DNA of 64,000 bases from CBDBUR01 sp965209065 (lineage in GTDB: Bacteria; Pseudomonadota; Alphaproteobacteria; JAPOUT01; G958296285): assembly GCA_965209065.1 (NCBI GenBank), contig OZ242373.1, positions 1,488,001-1,552,000 on the forward strand, read 5' to 3'. Made by a program: the position numbers and the translations under genes. The notes under the pieces were generated by a model. The model was not told the DNA's origin, did not search any database, and was given only the letters and a program-made list of their open reading frames with translations. This document shows, piece by piece, positions 1 through 8,722 of the stretch (the first letter of the stretch is position 1; each line of letters begins with the position of its first letter).

Positions 1-89
1 CAATTTAAGAAAACTCAAATTGGGAAAAAACCCCAGAATTCTGTGCGTCAATTCTATTAGGACGCTATAATTTTAGAGTTAGCTGACCC

Positions 90-209
90 TTAATAGGCTA
101 TCTGGCTAACTTGAGCAATAAAAGCGACAAAATAAACCGCTAGTGTGCTCGCCACAGCATAGTCAAAAATAGATCTCGCTACGCTTCTGGATTTGATAGG
201 TCTGTTCAT
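90..209 (-). CDS. Small predicted membrane protein (39 aa)
   Basis: An ATG at 209 opens a 39-codon frame ending in TAA, with a strong Shine-Dalgarno sequence (TAAGGAG) about five bases upstream. The product begins MNRPIKSRSVARS, a basic N-terminus, followed by a hydrophobic stretch of about 20 residues (AVASTLAVYFVAFIAQ) that would suit one membrane-spanning helix, N-terminus inside. I recognise no family. It lies 283 bases downstream of the TetR-type gene on the same strand, but that gap is AT-rich and the two need not be cotranscribed. A chance frame of this size is possible; the ribosome binding site and the basic-then-hydrophobic layout are the arguments for a real gene. Confidence 0.5.
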   Translation of the reverse strand: MNRPIKSRSVARSIFDYAVASTLAVYFVAFIAQVSQIAY

Positions 210-492
210 TTTGTTCTCCTTATGACCTACGGGAGCTTTAACCTTCTGCTTTATGCTTGGGGAATTCACTCCTCTTTGTTTGCTTATAGAAATAATATAA
301 TGGATAGGGAAATAAAAAACAATGAATATATTAAAAACTATTCAATTTTTTTCACATTATTTTTACCGAAATAATTGCTTATTTTCAATAGATTATTTGG
401 TTTTTAGAAAAAAGTAACAAAAAAATAACAAAAATTTTATTTATAAGTGTTCTAAATAAGAGGGATATTTCAGTTTTGTGAAGAGATAAAAG
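210..492. other. AT-rich intergenic region
   Basis: This gap lies between the end of the TetR-type gene and the start of the small membrane protein. It is strongly AT-rich, above all from 285 to 480. I found no convincing gene in it. On the minus strand a TTGAAA with an A-rich hexamer about 17-18 bases downstream (near 365-390) might be a weak promoter for the small protein, but the -10 match is poor. No clear terminator hairpin is visible behind the regulator gene. Confidence 0.4.
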
Positions 493-1347
493 TTATATTT
501 GGCTTTCGTTTAAGAGTTGTGCTTCTGTTTCTGAGATATGATGGGCTGCTTCTTTATCTTTGGCTTTTGGGTGACCGCTCATTATTTTTCCTAAAGAACA
601 ACCTGCGCTGAGCGCGGCATTAACCATCACAAAAGTTGCCTCTAGCTCTGTTTCTAGCCTTTTTAGCTCCACATGAGGAGAGGAAATCTTAGACCATCGA
701 AAACGCGACACCAAACATTGAATTATCCGCGCTACAGAATTGATACAATCTATACTAAACTCTTTGGTTTCTTTGCCGTATTCTAACGCATCAGCTATCA
801 TTTTGCGCTCCATTTTACGCGCCCAGCGCCTAATCTCAGGACGACCCTTGCGAACCGCAATAATCATATCCTCAAGTTTAGGGTTCTCCTCTAAAATCCT
901 ATAGGTAGCCCTAAGGTTCTCAAATAAAAGGACGCGGAGTCTATCCCGCGCCTTGTTCATTTTTGATGCTTTGTCATACATCTCCACCACTAAATCTTCT
1001 GTCGTTTTGTGAATAATGGCGGCGGCGATGTCTAACTTGCTGTCATAATAGCGATAAATGTTGCCCGCCGACATACCGCAATCCTCAGCTATATCGGCAA
1101 TAGTCGTTTTGCCATAGCCGTAATGGCTAAACCGCTCTGCCGCCACTTTAACTATCTGCGACCTAGTGGCACAAGCGCAAGCCTCTTTTGAAGAATCAGA
1201 TTTTGGGGAAGTGTTGTGCGCATCGGCTATCGCAGAGGCACTATATTCATTCAATTCATTCAACACGCCCTCATCACTGCCGTTATTATTAGTAATACTA
1301 GTATTACTGGCAGGCTGAAAAGCTTGTCTCTGGGTGACTTTTGCCAT
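493..1347 (-). CDS. TetR/AcrR-family transcriptional regulator
   Basis: The product is a one-component DNA-binding repressor of the TetR type. A low-complexity Ser/Thr/Asn-rich leader of about 60 residues precedes a typical TetR helix-turn-helix (IVKVAAERFSHYGYGKTTIA, then GMSAGNIYRYYDSK). The C-terminal ligand and dimer domain is mostly helical and of unknown specificity. The frame can be opened at a TTG at 1368, but the ATG at 1347 has an AAGGA sequence at good spacing, so I use it (284 aa). The gene is divergent from gpsA, with promoters facing both ways in the 140-base spacer, so autoregulation or control of gpsA-acs is plausible but not shown. The long N-terminal leader is unusual for the family. 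Confidence 0.85.
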   Translation of the reverse strand: MAKVTQRQAFQPASNTSITNNNGSDEGVLNELNEYSASAIADAHNTSPKSDSSKEACACATRSQIVKVAAERFSHYGYGKTTIADIAEDCGMSAGNIYRYYDSKLDIAAAIIHKTTEDLVVEMYDKASKMNKARDRLRVLLFENLRATYRILEENPKLEDMIIAVRKGRPEIRRWARKMERKMIADALEYGKETKEFSIDCINSVARIIQCLVSRFRWSKISSPHVELKRLETELEATFVMVNAALSAGCSLGKIMSGHPKAKDKEAAHHISETEAQLLNESQI

Positions 1348-1371
1348 ACTTGCTTCCTTTCTTTTCAATTC

Positions 1372-1400
1372 TTTACAGAATCGAAAGTTGTTGCTATAAT
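1372..1400 (+). promoter_or_regulatory. Sigma-70-type promoter for gpsA
   Basis: TTTACA at 1372-1377 is followed after 17 bases by a perfect TATAAT at 1395-1400. Transcription would start near 1407 and give an 80-base leader before gpsA. The leader has no clear Shine-Dalgarno sequence before the gpsA ATG. Assigned by consensus match only. Confidence 0.55.
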
Positions 1401-1436
1401 CGCTTAATGGATGTCAACCTTCTTTATTACCATTGC

Positions 1437-1464
1437 AGAATAAACTATTTAACAAATGTGTCAA
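1437..1464 (-). promoter_or_regulatory. Sigma-70-type promoter for the TetR-family gene
   Basis: On the minus strand a perfect TTGACA (1459-1464) is followed after 16 bases by TATTCT (1437-1442), about 90 bases before the regulator's ATG. It lies in the same divergent spacer as the gpsA promoter, so one bound repressor could affect both. Confidence 0.45.
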
Positions 1465-1489
1465 TAATTTTTTATCAAAAAATTAAAAA

Positions 1490-2512
1490 ATGAGCGATTA
1501 CAAACAAATAGGCGTTATCGGCGCCGGCGCATGGGGAACCGCTATCGCGCTTAAAATGGCAGAGCTATCCCCGCTATCCCTCGCTAAAAAATTACTAGGG
1601 ATAAGGCTTTGGGCTTTTGAACCCGAAGTTGCTCAAATTATCGCTGATTCAGGCGAAAACAAGCCCTTTTTGCCCGATGTGAAATTGCCTAAATCTATCA
1701 CCGCCACCAACGCTTTCGCCGACTTAAAGCCCTGTGAATTGATTTTTTTGGTCGCTCCCGTTCAGCATATTCGCGCCCTCTCTAAACAATTTCAGCCCTT
1801 TATAAACCCAAAAGTTCCTATAGTTATCTGCTCTAAAGGCATTGAAACCTCAAGCGGCTTGCTGGTAAGCGATGTTCTTGCCGAAATTATGCCCAACCCG
1901 CTCGCAGTGATGAGCGGTCCCAGCTTTGCGATGGAAGCCGCGCAAAATAAGCCCACCGCCCTAACTTTAGCCGCCGAGCCCGCCCTAGCAAAGGACATCA
2001 TCGCGGCTTGCTCTCAACCTCTCTTTAGACTTTATCCCTGCGATGACATCATCGGCACCCAGCTCGGCGGCGCGATAAAAAACGTCATCGCTATCGCCTG
2101 CGGTATCGCCGAGGGGCTGGCGCTCGGGCAGAACGCGCGCGCCGCTTTAATCGCACGCGGCGTGGCAGAAAGTGTTAAACTCGTTGAGAAAATGGGAGGA
2201 GACAGACAAACCCTGCTAGGACTATCAGGACTAGGGGATATGGTTCTAACATGCACCTCCTTAGTATCGCGCAACACTTCTTTAGGCATCGCTCTCGGCA
2301 AGGGAGAAAAACTTCAAACGATTCTAAATAAAAGAAGCTCGGCGAATGAAGGCGTTTGGACTGCCGCCGCGCTCGCCGCCCTAGCGGAGAAATATAAAAT
2401 AGAAATGCCTATATGTCTTGCGGTCAATAATATACTCAGCGAAAAAACCTCTGTCGCCCAAGCAATCCAAGACCTTTTAGAGCGCGAAATTCCTTCTATT
2501 GAAATTAACTAA
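1490..2512 (+). CDS. gpsA: NAD(P)H-dependent glycerol-3-phosphate dehydrogenase
   Basis: The enzyme reduces dihydroxyacetone phosphate to sn-glycerol 3-phosphate in the cytoplasm, the entry to phospholipid synthesis. The 340-residue product has the N-terminal Rossmann motif GVIGAGAWGTAIA, the segment SGPSFAMEAA, the catalytic-region motif GGAIKNVIAIACGIAEGL with the following NARAALIARG, and the C-terminal GLSGLGDMVLTCTS. Length matches the family. The ATG follows an A-rich stretch without a clear ribosome binding site. acs follows 30 bases downstream on the same strand, and the two may share the TATAAT promoter at 1395. Confidence 0.96.
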   Translation: MSDYKQIGVIGAGAWGTAIALKMAELSPLSLAKKLLGIRLWAFEPEVAQIIADSGENKPFLPDVKLPKSITATNAFADLKPCELIFLVAPVQHIRALSKQFQPFINPKVPIVICSKGIETSSGLLVSDVLAEIMPNPLAVMSGPSFAMEAAQNKPTALTLAAEPALAKDIIAACSQPLFRLYPCDDIIGTQLGGAIKNVIAIACGIAEGLALGQNARAALIARGVAESVKLVEKMGGDRQTLLGLSGLGDMVLTCTSLVSRNTSLGIALGKGEKLQTILNKRSSANEGVWTAAALAALAEKYKIEMPICLAVNNILSEKTSVAQAIQDLLEREIPSIEIN

Positions 2513-2542
2513 AAACGTTTATAATAATCAGTGGAGGGTTTT

Positions 2543-4477
2543 ATGAATGATAATGTTTTTCCCGTCCCGTCTCAATGGGCGCGGCAGGCACAAATCGATG
2601 CCGATAAATACGAACGCTTCTATCAAACAAGCGTCACCGATAGCGAAAGCTACTGGCGCGAAATGGGTAAGCGCATTGATTGGATTAAACCCTACACTAA
2701 AATTAAAAATACCTCTTATGAAAAAGATAACATTTCTATTAAGTGGTTTGAAGATGGCTCGCTCAATGCCTCAGTTAATTGTATCGACCGACACCTGCCT
2801 CATCATAGCAATAAGGTGGCTATCATCTGGGAAGGCGATGACCCAAGCCGTAGCGAAACCATTACTTACCAGCAGCTTCATAAAAAGGTTTGTCGGTTTG
2901 CGAATGTGTTAAAAAATCTCGGCGTTAAACGCGGCGACCGAGTAACCATTTACTTGCCTATGATACTCGAAGCCGCCTACGCGATGTTAGCATGCGCGCG
3001 TATCGGCGCTATTCATTCGGTTGTCTTTGGTGGCTTCTCGCCTGAAGCTTTGGCAGGACGTCTCACCGACTGCCGCTCTGAGTTTCTAATTACCGCCGAC
3101 GAAGGTATACGCGGCGGAAAAACCATTCCACTTAAAGAAAATGCCAATCAAGCAATGACACATGCTTCTATTGTGAAAAAAGCCCTTTGTATTCGTGTGA
3201 GCGGAAATGATGTCGAAATGAAAGAAGGACGCGATGTCTGGCTCCGAGACGAACTGCGCAAAGTCAATGACGACTGCCCGCCCGAAGAAATGAACGCCGA
3301 AGACCCGCTTTTCATTCTTTATACTTCCGGCTCTACCGGCAAACCGAAAGGCGTGTTACACACAACCGGCGGCTATATGGTCTATGCCTCTATGACCCAC
3401 GAGTATGTGTTCGACTATCGTAGCGAAGATATTTACTGGTGCACCGCAGATGTCGGCTGGATTACCGGACATAGCTATATTATCTATGGTCCGCTCGCCA
3501 ACGGCGCAACAACCCTAATGTTTGAGGGCGTGCCTAACTACCCCGATGCCTCGCGCGTTTGGCAGATATGCGACAAACATAAAGTTACCATTTTTTATAC
3601 CGCCCCCACCGCTCTGCGCGCCCTTATGCGCGAGGGCGATGATTTCGTTAAAAAAACTAGCCGTAAAACATTAAGACTTCTAGGCTCGGTTGGCGAACCC
3701 ATTAACCCCGAAGCATGGCTGTGGTATTATAGAGTGGTCGGTGATGAACGCTGCCCTATCGTTGATACGTGGTGGCAAACCGAAACCGGGGGGATTTTAA
3801 TCTCTCCGCTCGCCGGTGCCCACCCGCTCAAGCCCGGCTCCGCGACCAAGCCCTTTTTCGGTATCCAGCCCGTTTTGCTCGATAACGAAGGCAAGGAGCT
3901 CGGTGGCGAAGCCGAAGGAAACCTCTGTATCAAGGATAGCTGGCCCGGGCAAATGCGAAGCCTTTTTGGCGACCACCAGCGCTTTATGGATACCTATTTC
4001 AGCCAGTTCCCCAACTACTACTTTAGCGGCGATGGCGCAAAACGCGATAAGGACGGCTATTATTGGATTACCGGCAGAGTTGATGATGTCCTCAATGTTT
4101 CGGGTCATCGACTCGGCACAGCCGAAATTGAAAGCGCGCTCGTGGCGCATAAGGATGTCGCCGAGAGCGCGGTCGTCGGGTTTCCCCACGAAATAAAAGG
4201 GCAAGGCATTTATGCTTATGTTACCCTCAAGGCGAATGTGGCGCTCGATGAAAAAAGACACACGAAAGAATTAATCGCCGCCGTGCGCTCAACGATTGGC
4301 GCGCTCGCCGCGCCCGAGATTATTCAATTCGCGCCCGCCCTGCCCAAAACGCGCTCAGGCAAAATAATGAGACGCATCTTGCGTAAAATAGCCCAAAATG
4401 ATTTCGACAACTTAGGCGATATTTCAACCCTCGCCGAACCCCAAGTCGTCCAGCAACTTATTGATAATAAACCCTAA
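2543..4477 (+). CDS. acs: Acetyl-CoA synthetase (AMP-forming)
   Basis: The enzyme activates acetate with ATP to acetyl-AMP and then acetyl-CoA. The 644-residue product has the adenylate-forming signature YTSGSTGKPKGVLHTTGGY, the segment TWWQTETGG, the hinge region YFSGDGAKRDKDGYYWITGR and the C-terminal TRSGKIMRR. The Lys of that last motif is the residue acetylated in this family to switch off activity. A GTG at 2531 also opens the frame, but GGAGG at 2533-2537 sits just before the ATG at 2543, so the shorter start is chosen. It lies directly downstream of gpsA. Confidence 0.97.
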   Translation: MNDNVFPVPSQWARQAQIDADKYERFYQTSVTDSESYWREMGKRIDWIKPYTKIKNTSYEKDNISIKWFEDGSLNASVNCIDRHLPHHSNKVAIIWEGDDPSRSETITYQQLHKKVCRFANVLKNLGVKRGDRVTIYLPMILEAAYAMLACARIGAIHSVVFGGFSPEALAGRLTDCRSEFLITADEGIRGGKTIPLKENANQAMTHASIVKKALCIRVSGNDVEMKEGRDVWLRDELRKVNDDCPPEEMNAEDPLFILYTSGSTGKPKGVLHTTGGYMVYASMTHEYVFDYRSEDIYWCTADVGWITGHSYIIYGPLANGATTLMFEGVPNYPDASRVWQICDKHKVTIFYTAPTALRALMREGDDFVKKTSRKTLRLLGSVGEPINPEAWLWYYRVVGDERCPIVDTWWQTETGGILISPLAGAHPLKPGSATKPFFGIQPVLLDNEGKELGGEAEGNLCIKDSWPGQMRSLFGDHQRFMDTYFSQFPNYYFSGDGAKRDKDGYYWITGRVDDVLNVSGHRLGTAEIESALVAHKDVAESAVVGFPHEIKGQGIYAYVTLKANVALDEKRHTKELIAAVRSTIGALAAPEIIQFAPALPKTRSGKIMRRILRKIAQNDFDNLGDISTLAEPQVVQQLIDNKP

Positions 4478-4504
4478 AAAATTGATGCCCAATAGATAAA
4501 ATAG

Positions 4505-4534
4505 TTGTCAATAAATTTGAAAATAGGCTATAGT
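4505..4534 (+). promoter_or_regulatory. Sigma-70-type promoter upstream of the winged-helix gene
   Basis: TTGTCA at 4505-4510 and TATAGT at 4529-4534 are separated by 18 bases. A GGGAGGG lies at 4551-4557, 12 bases before the ATG at 4570. The promoter could drive the winged-helix gene together with rsmB and rpe. Confidence 0.5.
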
Positions 4535-4569
4535 AAAAACTTCACCAAATGGGAGGGAAATTGTAAGCG

Positions 4570-5031
4570 ATGGTTAAACAGGGAATGAAAACTAGCGCTA
4601 AAAGACCAATTGCTAAAATTGCCGTAGCACCTGAAGTGGAGAAAATTAACCAGACCCACGCTTCACATGATGTTTCGCCTGATGCCGCGCCCAATATATT
4701 GAATGAAGAAGTTTATCGCAAATTACAATGGCTTGCCGATGCACACCATTTCGCCGAAGAACACTGCGATGCTAAAATTACAAAGCACGCCGATTGGATT
4801 TTAATTAAACTCTTGTTGGAAAATGACGCCAAAGGAAAAGCAACCGTTGTAAAACATGTCATTGAGGCATCGCGCTGCTCCGCTGGCACCGTGCGGCAAA
4901 TGTTTAATCGTTTCCAAAAATACGAATACATTAAAGTATATCAAAAAATCGGTCGCTCAGAGCTCTATCGCCCCACCGCTAAATTAAGAAAATTTGTTGA
5001 TAAATGGTCACGGGCAAGCTTTCCCAAATAG
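4570..5031 (+). CDS. Winged-helix-type DNA-binding protein, function unknown
   Basis: The 153-residue product has a disordered Lys/Ala-rich N-terminus of about 45 residues. Its C-terminal half reads like a MarR-type winged helix: WILIKLLLENDAKGKATVV as first helix, SAGTVRQMFNRFQKYEYI as recognition helix, and KVYQKIGRSELYRPTAK as the beta wing. I do not recognise a named family. The last 28 bases overlap the start of rsmB, so the two are probably translated together. No ligand-binding part is evident, which suggests a small dimeric regulator or nucleoid-associated protein. Confidence 0.65.
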   Translation: MVKQGMKTSAKRPIAKIAVAPEVEKINQTHASHDVSPDAAPNILNEEVYRKLQWLADAHHFAEEHCDAKITKHADWILIKLLLENDAKGKATVVKHVIEASRCSAGTVRQMFNRFQKYEYIKVYQKIGRSELYRPTAKLRKFVDKWSRASFPK

Positions 5032-6335
5032 GTATCCAAACAAGACGTATCGCCTGCGATAGACTCTATCAAGTCCTCTATCATAAAAAAATTCTAGACG
5101 AAACGCTTGCCAAAAATCTTTCGAGTCAGAATCATGGCTTTATCAAAAGCCAGCTCCATCTATGCCTCAAACATTTAGGCGAAATTGATTCTCATTTATT
5201 CCAGCTGATTGAAAATCCAAAACCCCTTCACCAAAGCTATGCCCTTATTATCTTGAGACTTGCCGCTACACAACTTTTATTTATGACCCAACAACCTTAT
5301 GCGGTCATTGATAGCGCGGTTGAAATTGCTAAACAAAACGATAAAACACGACACTTTGCATCTCTCATCAATGCCGTGTTAAGAAATTTGGTGCGCGCGC
5401 AAGACGCGGGCGAAAGCCTAAAAAAATCGCCTGTAAAAATTAACACACCCGCTTGGCTCTGGCAGCAATGGTTAACCGATTATGGCGAACAAACCGCTCA
5501 CAAAATAGCAACCGCGCACTTGACCGAAGCAGCCCTCGACCTCAGCTTTGGCACAACACCGCCGCCGCTTGACGGCACGCTGATTGGAATAAAAACCCTT
5601 AGGCTCAAAACGAAAACAAAAGTGGAAAATCTAAAGGGCTTCACCGAAGGGCAATTCTGGGTGCAGGATATCGCCGCAAGCCTGCCCGCCCACTTGCTCG
5701 GCAATATAAAAAATAAATCCGTGCTTGAATATGGCGCAGCACCCGGGGGCAAGTCTGCACAACTCATTCATTTAGGCGCGCGCCTCACCACACTAGAAAT
5801 ATCCGAAGCACGTGCGCAACGCTGGCATCAAAACATGAGTAGACTCAAACTTTCAGCCAAACTTATTACCGCCGATGGCAAGCACTATCAAGCGCCCAAA
5901 CCCTTTGATGCCATCTTAGTCGATGCCCCGTGTAGCGCGACCGGCACCGCGCGCCGCAACCCCGAAGTCCTCTGGCGACTTCAACCAAAACAGCTCAAAT
6001 ACCTCCACCAAGAACAAACCGCCCTCTTAGAAGCCGCCACAAACAACCTCGCTCAAGGCGGCACGCTGGTTTATGCCGTCTGCTCTATGCTCAAAAGCGA
6101 GGGTTTAGACATTATTAACCATTATCTGCGAAACTATCCCTTTATGGAGCGCCACCCCGTTCAAGCAAGCGAAATTGCTTACATGACAGACCTACTCACC
6201 GCGCAAGGCGATGTCCTCTCTTTACCTTTTCGCGCACCAAATTTGCTAAAACAAGAAGCAGGAAGTGAATCATTCGCAGAAATAGATGAAGCGGGTATGG
6301 ATAGCTTTTATATCGCACGATTAAAACGCACCTGA
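5004..6335 (+). CDS. rsmB: 16S rRNA (cytosine-967-C5)-methyltransferase
   Basis: The enzyme transfers a methyl group from S-adenosylmethionine to C967 of 16S rRNA. The N-terminal ~140 residues form a NusB-like RNA-binding domain (YAVIDSAVEIAKQ). The methyltransferase domain follows, with SAM motif VLEYGAAPGGKSAQ, motif IV DAILVDAPCSATGTARRNPE and motif VI VYAVCSML; Cys residues in both PCS and CSM are the expected catalytic pair. The length of 443 residues is normal. Its start overlaps the preceding winged-helix gene by 28 bases, and rpe follows 18 bases downstream. Confidence 0.94.
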   Translation: MVTGKLSQIGIQTRRIACDRLYQVLYHKKILDETLAKNLSSQNHGFIKSQLHLCLKHLGEIDSHLFQLIENPKPLHQSYALIILRLAATQLLFMTQQPYAVIDSAVEIAKQNDKTRHFASLINAVLRNLVRAQDAGESLKKSPVKINTPAWLWQQWLTDYGEQTAHKIATAHLTEAALDLSFGTTPPPLDGTLIGIKTLRLKTKTKVENLKGFTEGQFWVQDIAASLPAHLLGNIKNKSVLEYGAAPGGKSAQLIHLGARLTTLEISEARAQRWHQNMSRLKLSAKLITADGKHYQAPKPFDAILVDAPCSATGTARRNPEVLWRLQPKQLKYLHQEQTALLEAATNNLAQGGTLVYAVCSMLKSEGLDIINHYLRNYPFMERHPVQASEIAYMTDLLTAQGDVLSLPFRAPNLLKQEAGSESFAEIDEAGMDSFYIARLKRT

Positions 6336-6353
6336 ATGATAATGGATTAGGTT

Positions 6354-7016
6354 ATGGTTAAAAAAATAAAAATAGCGCCTTCTATCTTAGCCGCTGACTT
6401 CGCCGCTTTAGGCGAAGCTGTGCGCCAAGCCGATAGGGCAGGCGCGGATATGATCCACGTTGATGTGATGGACGGACAATTCGTCCCGCCCATTACCATT
6501 GGCGCTGATGTGCTTGCCGCTTTGCGTCCGCACTCTAGCCTTGTGTTTGACGTTCATTTGATGGTCGCTCAACCCGAAAAACATATAGATGCCTTCGCTC
6601 AAGCTGGCGCGAACATTATCACCTGCCACCCCGAAGCCACTTATCACATTCATCGCACGCTACAGCACGTGCGCGCGCTCGGCTGTAAGGCGGGCGTTGT
6701 CTTGAACCCTGCCACGCCCGCTGCGATGGTTGAAAATTTACTTGACCTCGCTGATTTGATTCTCGTGATGAGCGTTAATCCCGGTTATGGCGGGCAGAGC
6801 TTTATCTCTAGCCAACTTGAAAAACTGAAAACCTTACGCAAGATGATTGATGATAGCCGCTTGCCGATTGAATTAGAAATAGATGGCGGTATCAACCAAG
6901 AAACCGCGCCGCTTGCCATTCAGGCGGGCGCGGATATTTTAGTCGCCGGCACTTCTGTTTTTAGAAATGAACTCGGTGTCGCCAAAGCCATAGAGCAACT
7001 GCGAGAGGCTGCTTGA
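6354..7016 (+). CDS. rpe: Ribulose-phosphate 3-epimerase
   Basis: The enzyme interconverts ribulose 5-phosphate and xylulose 5-phosphate in the pentose phosphate pathway. The 220-residue TIM-barrel product has the family's opening KIAPSILAADFAALGEAV, the metal-site motif IHVDVMDGQFVPP, VFDVHLMV, and the phosphate-binding MSVNPGYGGQSF followed by EIDGGI. It ends in a four-base overlap with the next gene (ATGA type), which argues for one operon with the heparinase-like gene. Confidence 0.96.
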   Translation: MVKKIKIAPSILAADFAALGEAVRQADRAGADMIHVDVMDGQFVPPITIGADVLAALRPHSSLVFDVHLMVAQPEKHIDAFAQAGANIITCHPEATYHIHRTLQHVRALGCKAGVVLNPATPAAMVENLLDLADLILVMSVNPGYGGQSFISSQLEKLKTLRKMIDDSRLPIELEIDGGINQETAPLAIQAGADILVAGTSVFRNELGVAKAIEQLREAA

Positions 7017-8665
7017 TGTTCGCTAAAAAAAATAGCGCGGCGCTCAACTGCCACCTAGTGGGCTTGCGTCCAGCGAACGGCGCTAACGCAAAAGCTATCG
7101 CGCGCGGACATTTTGCTTTCTCCTCTAGCACCGAAATGACCGGCGACTATCTGCCCTTTAGTTTTGATAGCCCCTCGGTTGCGTGGCAAAACGAACTACA
7201 CGGATTTTCTTGGCTAAGACATTTCTCGCAAGGCGTGAAAGAAGGCGACAAGGATTTAGCCGCGCTCGCGCGCTATTATGTTGGCGCATGGGGGGAGATG
7301 AACCATCACAATAAAATTGCGTGGAATCTATCGACCAGCGCTGAACGCGTTATCTCTTGGCTCACGAATGGCGAAATTCTAACCGAGAACCTAGAGGATA
7401 AAAAATGGCAACAGACAATGCGCGCGTGGCTCATTCTTCACGGCAAGTTTCTTTTAAGGCGAGCGGCTAGCAGAAAGTATAATGATGATGGCAGGTTGTC
7501 GGCGGGGGTGGCGCTTGTCTTATTGGGGCTTTGCCTAAACGGCTATGACCACTGGATAGAAAAAGGTTTTCTCATTGTGATGAACGAAACAAGCGAGCAG
7601 ATTTTACCCGACGGCGGACATATTACCCGCAACCCTTCGCAACACTTGAAAATTTTATTTGATTTATTGACGCTTAAAAAAAATCTTCTCGCGCAAGGTC
7701 GCCCCGCGCCCGATAAACTGCCCGCAGTGATTGATAGAATGCTGCCGATGTTACGATTTTTTATTCACGGCGATGGCTCGCTTGCACTTTTTAACGGCGG
7801 CAAGGAAGAAGAAAAAGATATTCTCCAAGCAGCGCTCGCCAATGATGATGCCGGCGGCAAGCCTTTTCAATTCGCGCCGCACTCTGCTTACCAAAGATTA
7901 TCATCGGGCTCGAGCTTGTTGCTAATGGATACCGGCACACCGCCGCCCCACCGCTTCTCACAAAAAGCGCACGCCGGCTGTCTGTCTATGGAAATGAGTG
8001 TCGGCAAACAACGCTTCATCGTTAATTGCGGCTCGCCCGAAACGCTTGACGAAAATTGGCAGAACGCCGCGCGCTCCACCGCCGCCCATTCTACCTTGAC
8101 TTTACAAAACACCTCTTCGGCTAGAAAAACGCGCTTCAATCGGCTGTTTGGCAAACATTTAAGCGGACTCAATCAAGCCTTCTCTCATCGCAACGAAAAT
8201 GCGCAAGGTATCTCGCTAGACGCCGGACACGACGGCTATGTCAAAAATTTCGGGCTGACCCATCGTAGAAAATTATTCCTCGCTAAAGGAGGCAAGTCTC
8301 TACACGGCGAGGATTTACTCCAGTTAAGCGGCAGACGAAACCAAAAACATCAAGGCACAAAAAGATTCGCGCTGCGCTTTCATCTTCACCCTAAAGTGCG
8401 CGCCGGTCTTGCCGACAAGGGCTCGAAACTTATCGCGCGCTTGCCGAACGGCGAAGGCTGGCTGCTACGCGCCGAAGCACAAACTATCGCTGGTAGCCCT
8501 ATCCAAATCTGCCCCTTACAAAAACAAGATAGCGTTTATCTCGGTGGCGCTAAACCGCGCCGCGCCGAGCAAGTTGTCATCGAAGCACACACCGCGCCGA
8601 GCACCGATGCCGAAACGGTTGCAAAAGTTAATTGGGTGTGGCAGAAAATAGAAAAAGAAGTTTAA
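7013..8665 (+). CDS. Heparinase II/III family protein
   Basis: The 550-residue product matches the heparinase II/III-like proteins that many alphaproteobacteria carry between rsmB/rpe and purH. The N-terminal ~300 residues are helical (toroid-like, e.g. WNLSTSAERVISWLTNGEIL, DGGHITRNPSQHLKILFDLL). The C-terminal part is beta-rich, with HAGCLSMEMSVGKQRFIVN and AARSTAAHSTLTL as the family's conserved core. Family members are polysaccharide lyases, but substrates of this conserved branch are unknown. No signal peptide is evident, so the site of action is unclear. The start overlaps rpe by four bases. Confidence 0.85.
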   Translation: MMFAKKNSAALNCHLVGLRPANGANAKAIARGHFAFSSSTEMTGDYLPFSFDSPSVAWQNELHGFSWLRHFSQGVKEGDKDLAALARYYVGAWGEMNHHNKIAWNLSTSAERVISWLTNGEILTENLEDKKWQQTMRAWLILHGKFLLRRAASRKYNDDGRLSAGVALVLLGLCLNGYDHWIEKGFLIVMNETSEQILPDGGHITRNPSQHLKILFDLLTLKKNLLAQGRPAPDKLPAVIDRMLPMLRFFIHGDGSLALFNGGKEEEKDILQAALANDDAGGKPFQFAPHSAYQRLSSGSSLLLMDTGTPPPHRFSQKAHAGCLSMEMSVGKQRFIVNCGSPETLDENWQNAARSTAAHSTLTLQNTSSARKTRFNRLFGKHLSGLNQAFSHRNENAQGISLDAGHDGYVKNFGLTHRRKLFLAKGGKSLHGEDLLQLSGRRNQKHQGTKRFALRFHLHPKVRAGLADKGSKLIARLPNGEGWLLRAEAQTIAGSPIQICPLQKQDSVYLGGAKPRRAEQVVIEAHTAPSTDAETVAKVNWVWQKIEKEV

Positions 8666-8722
8666 CATTTAACTTAAAATTTTATTTGGACTTGATATTT
8701 AATTCGGGCGGGAGGCAAAAGA

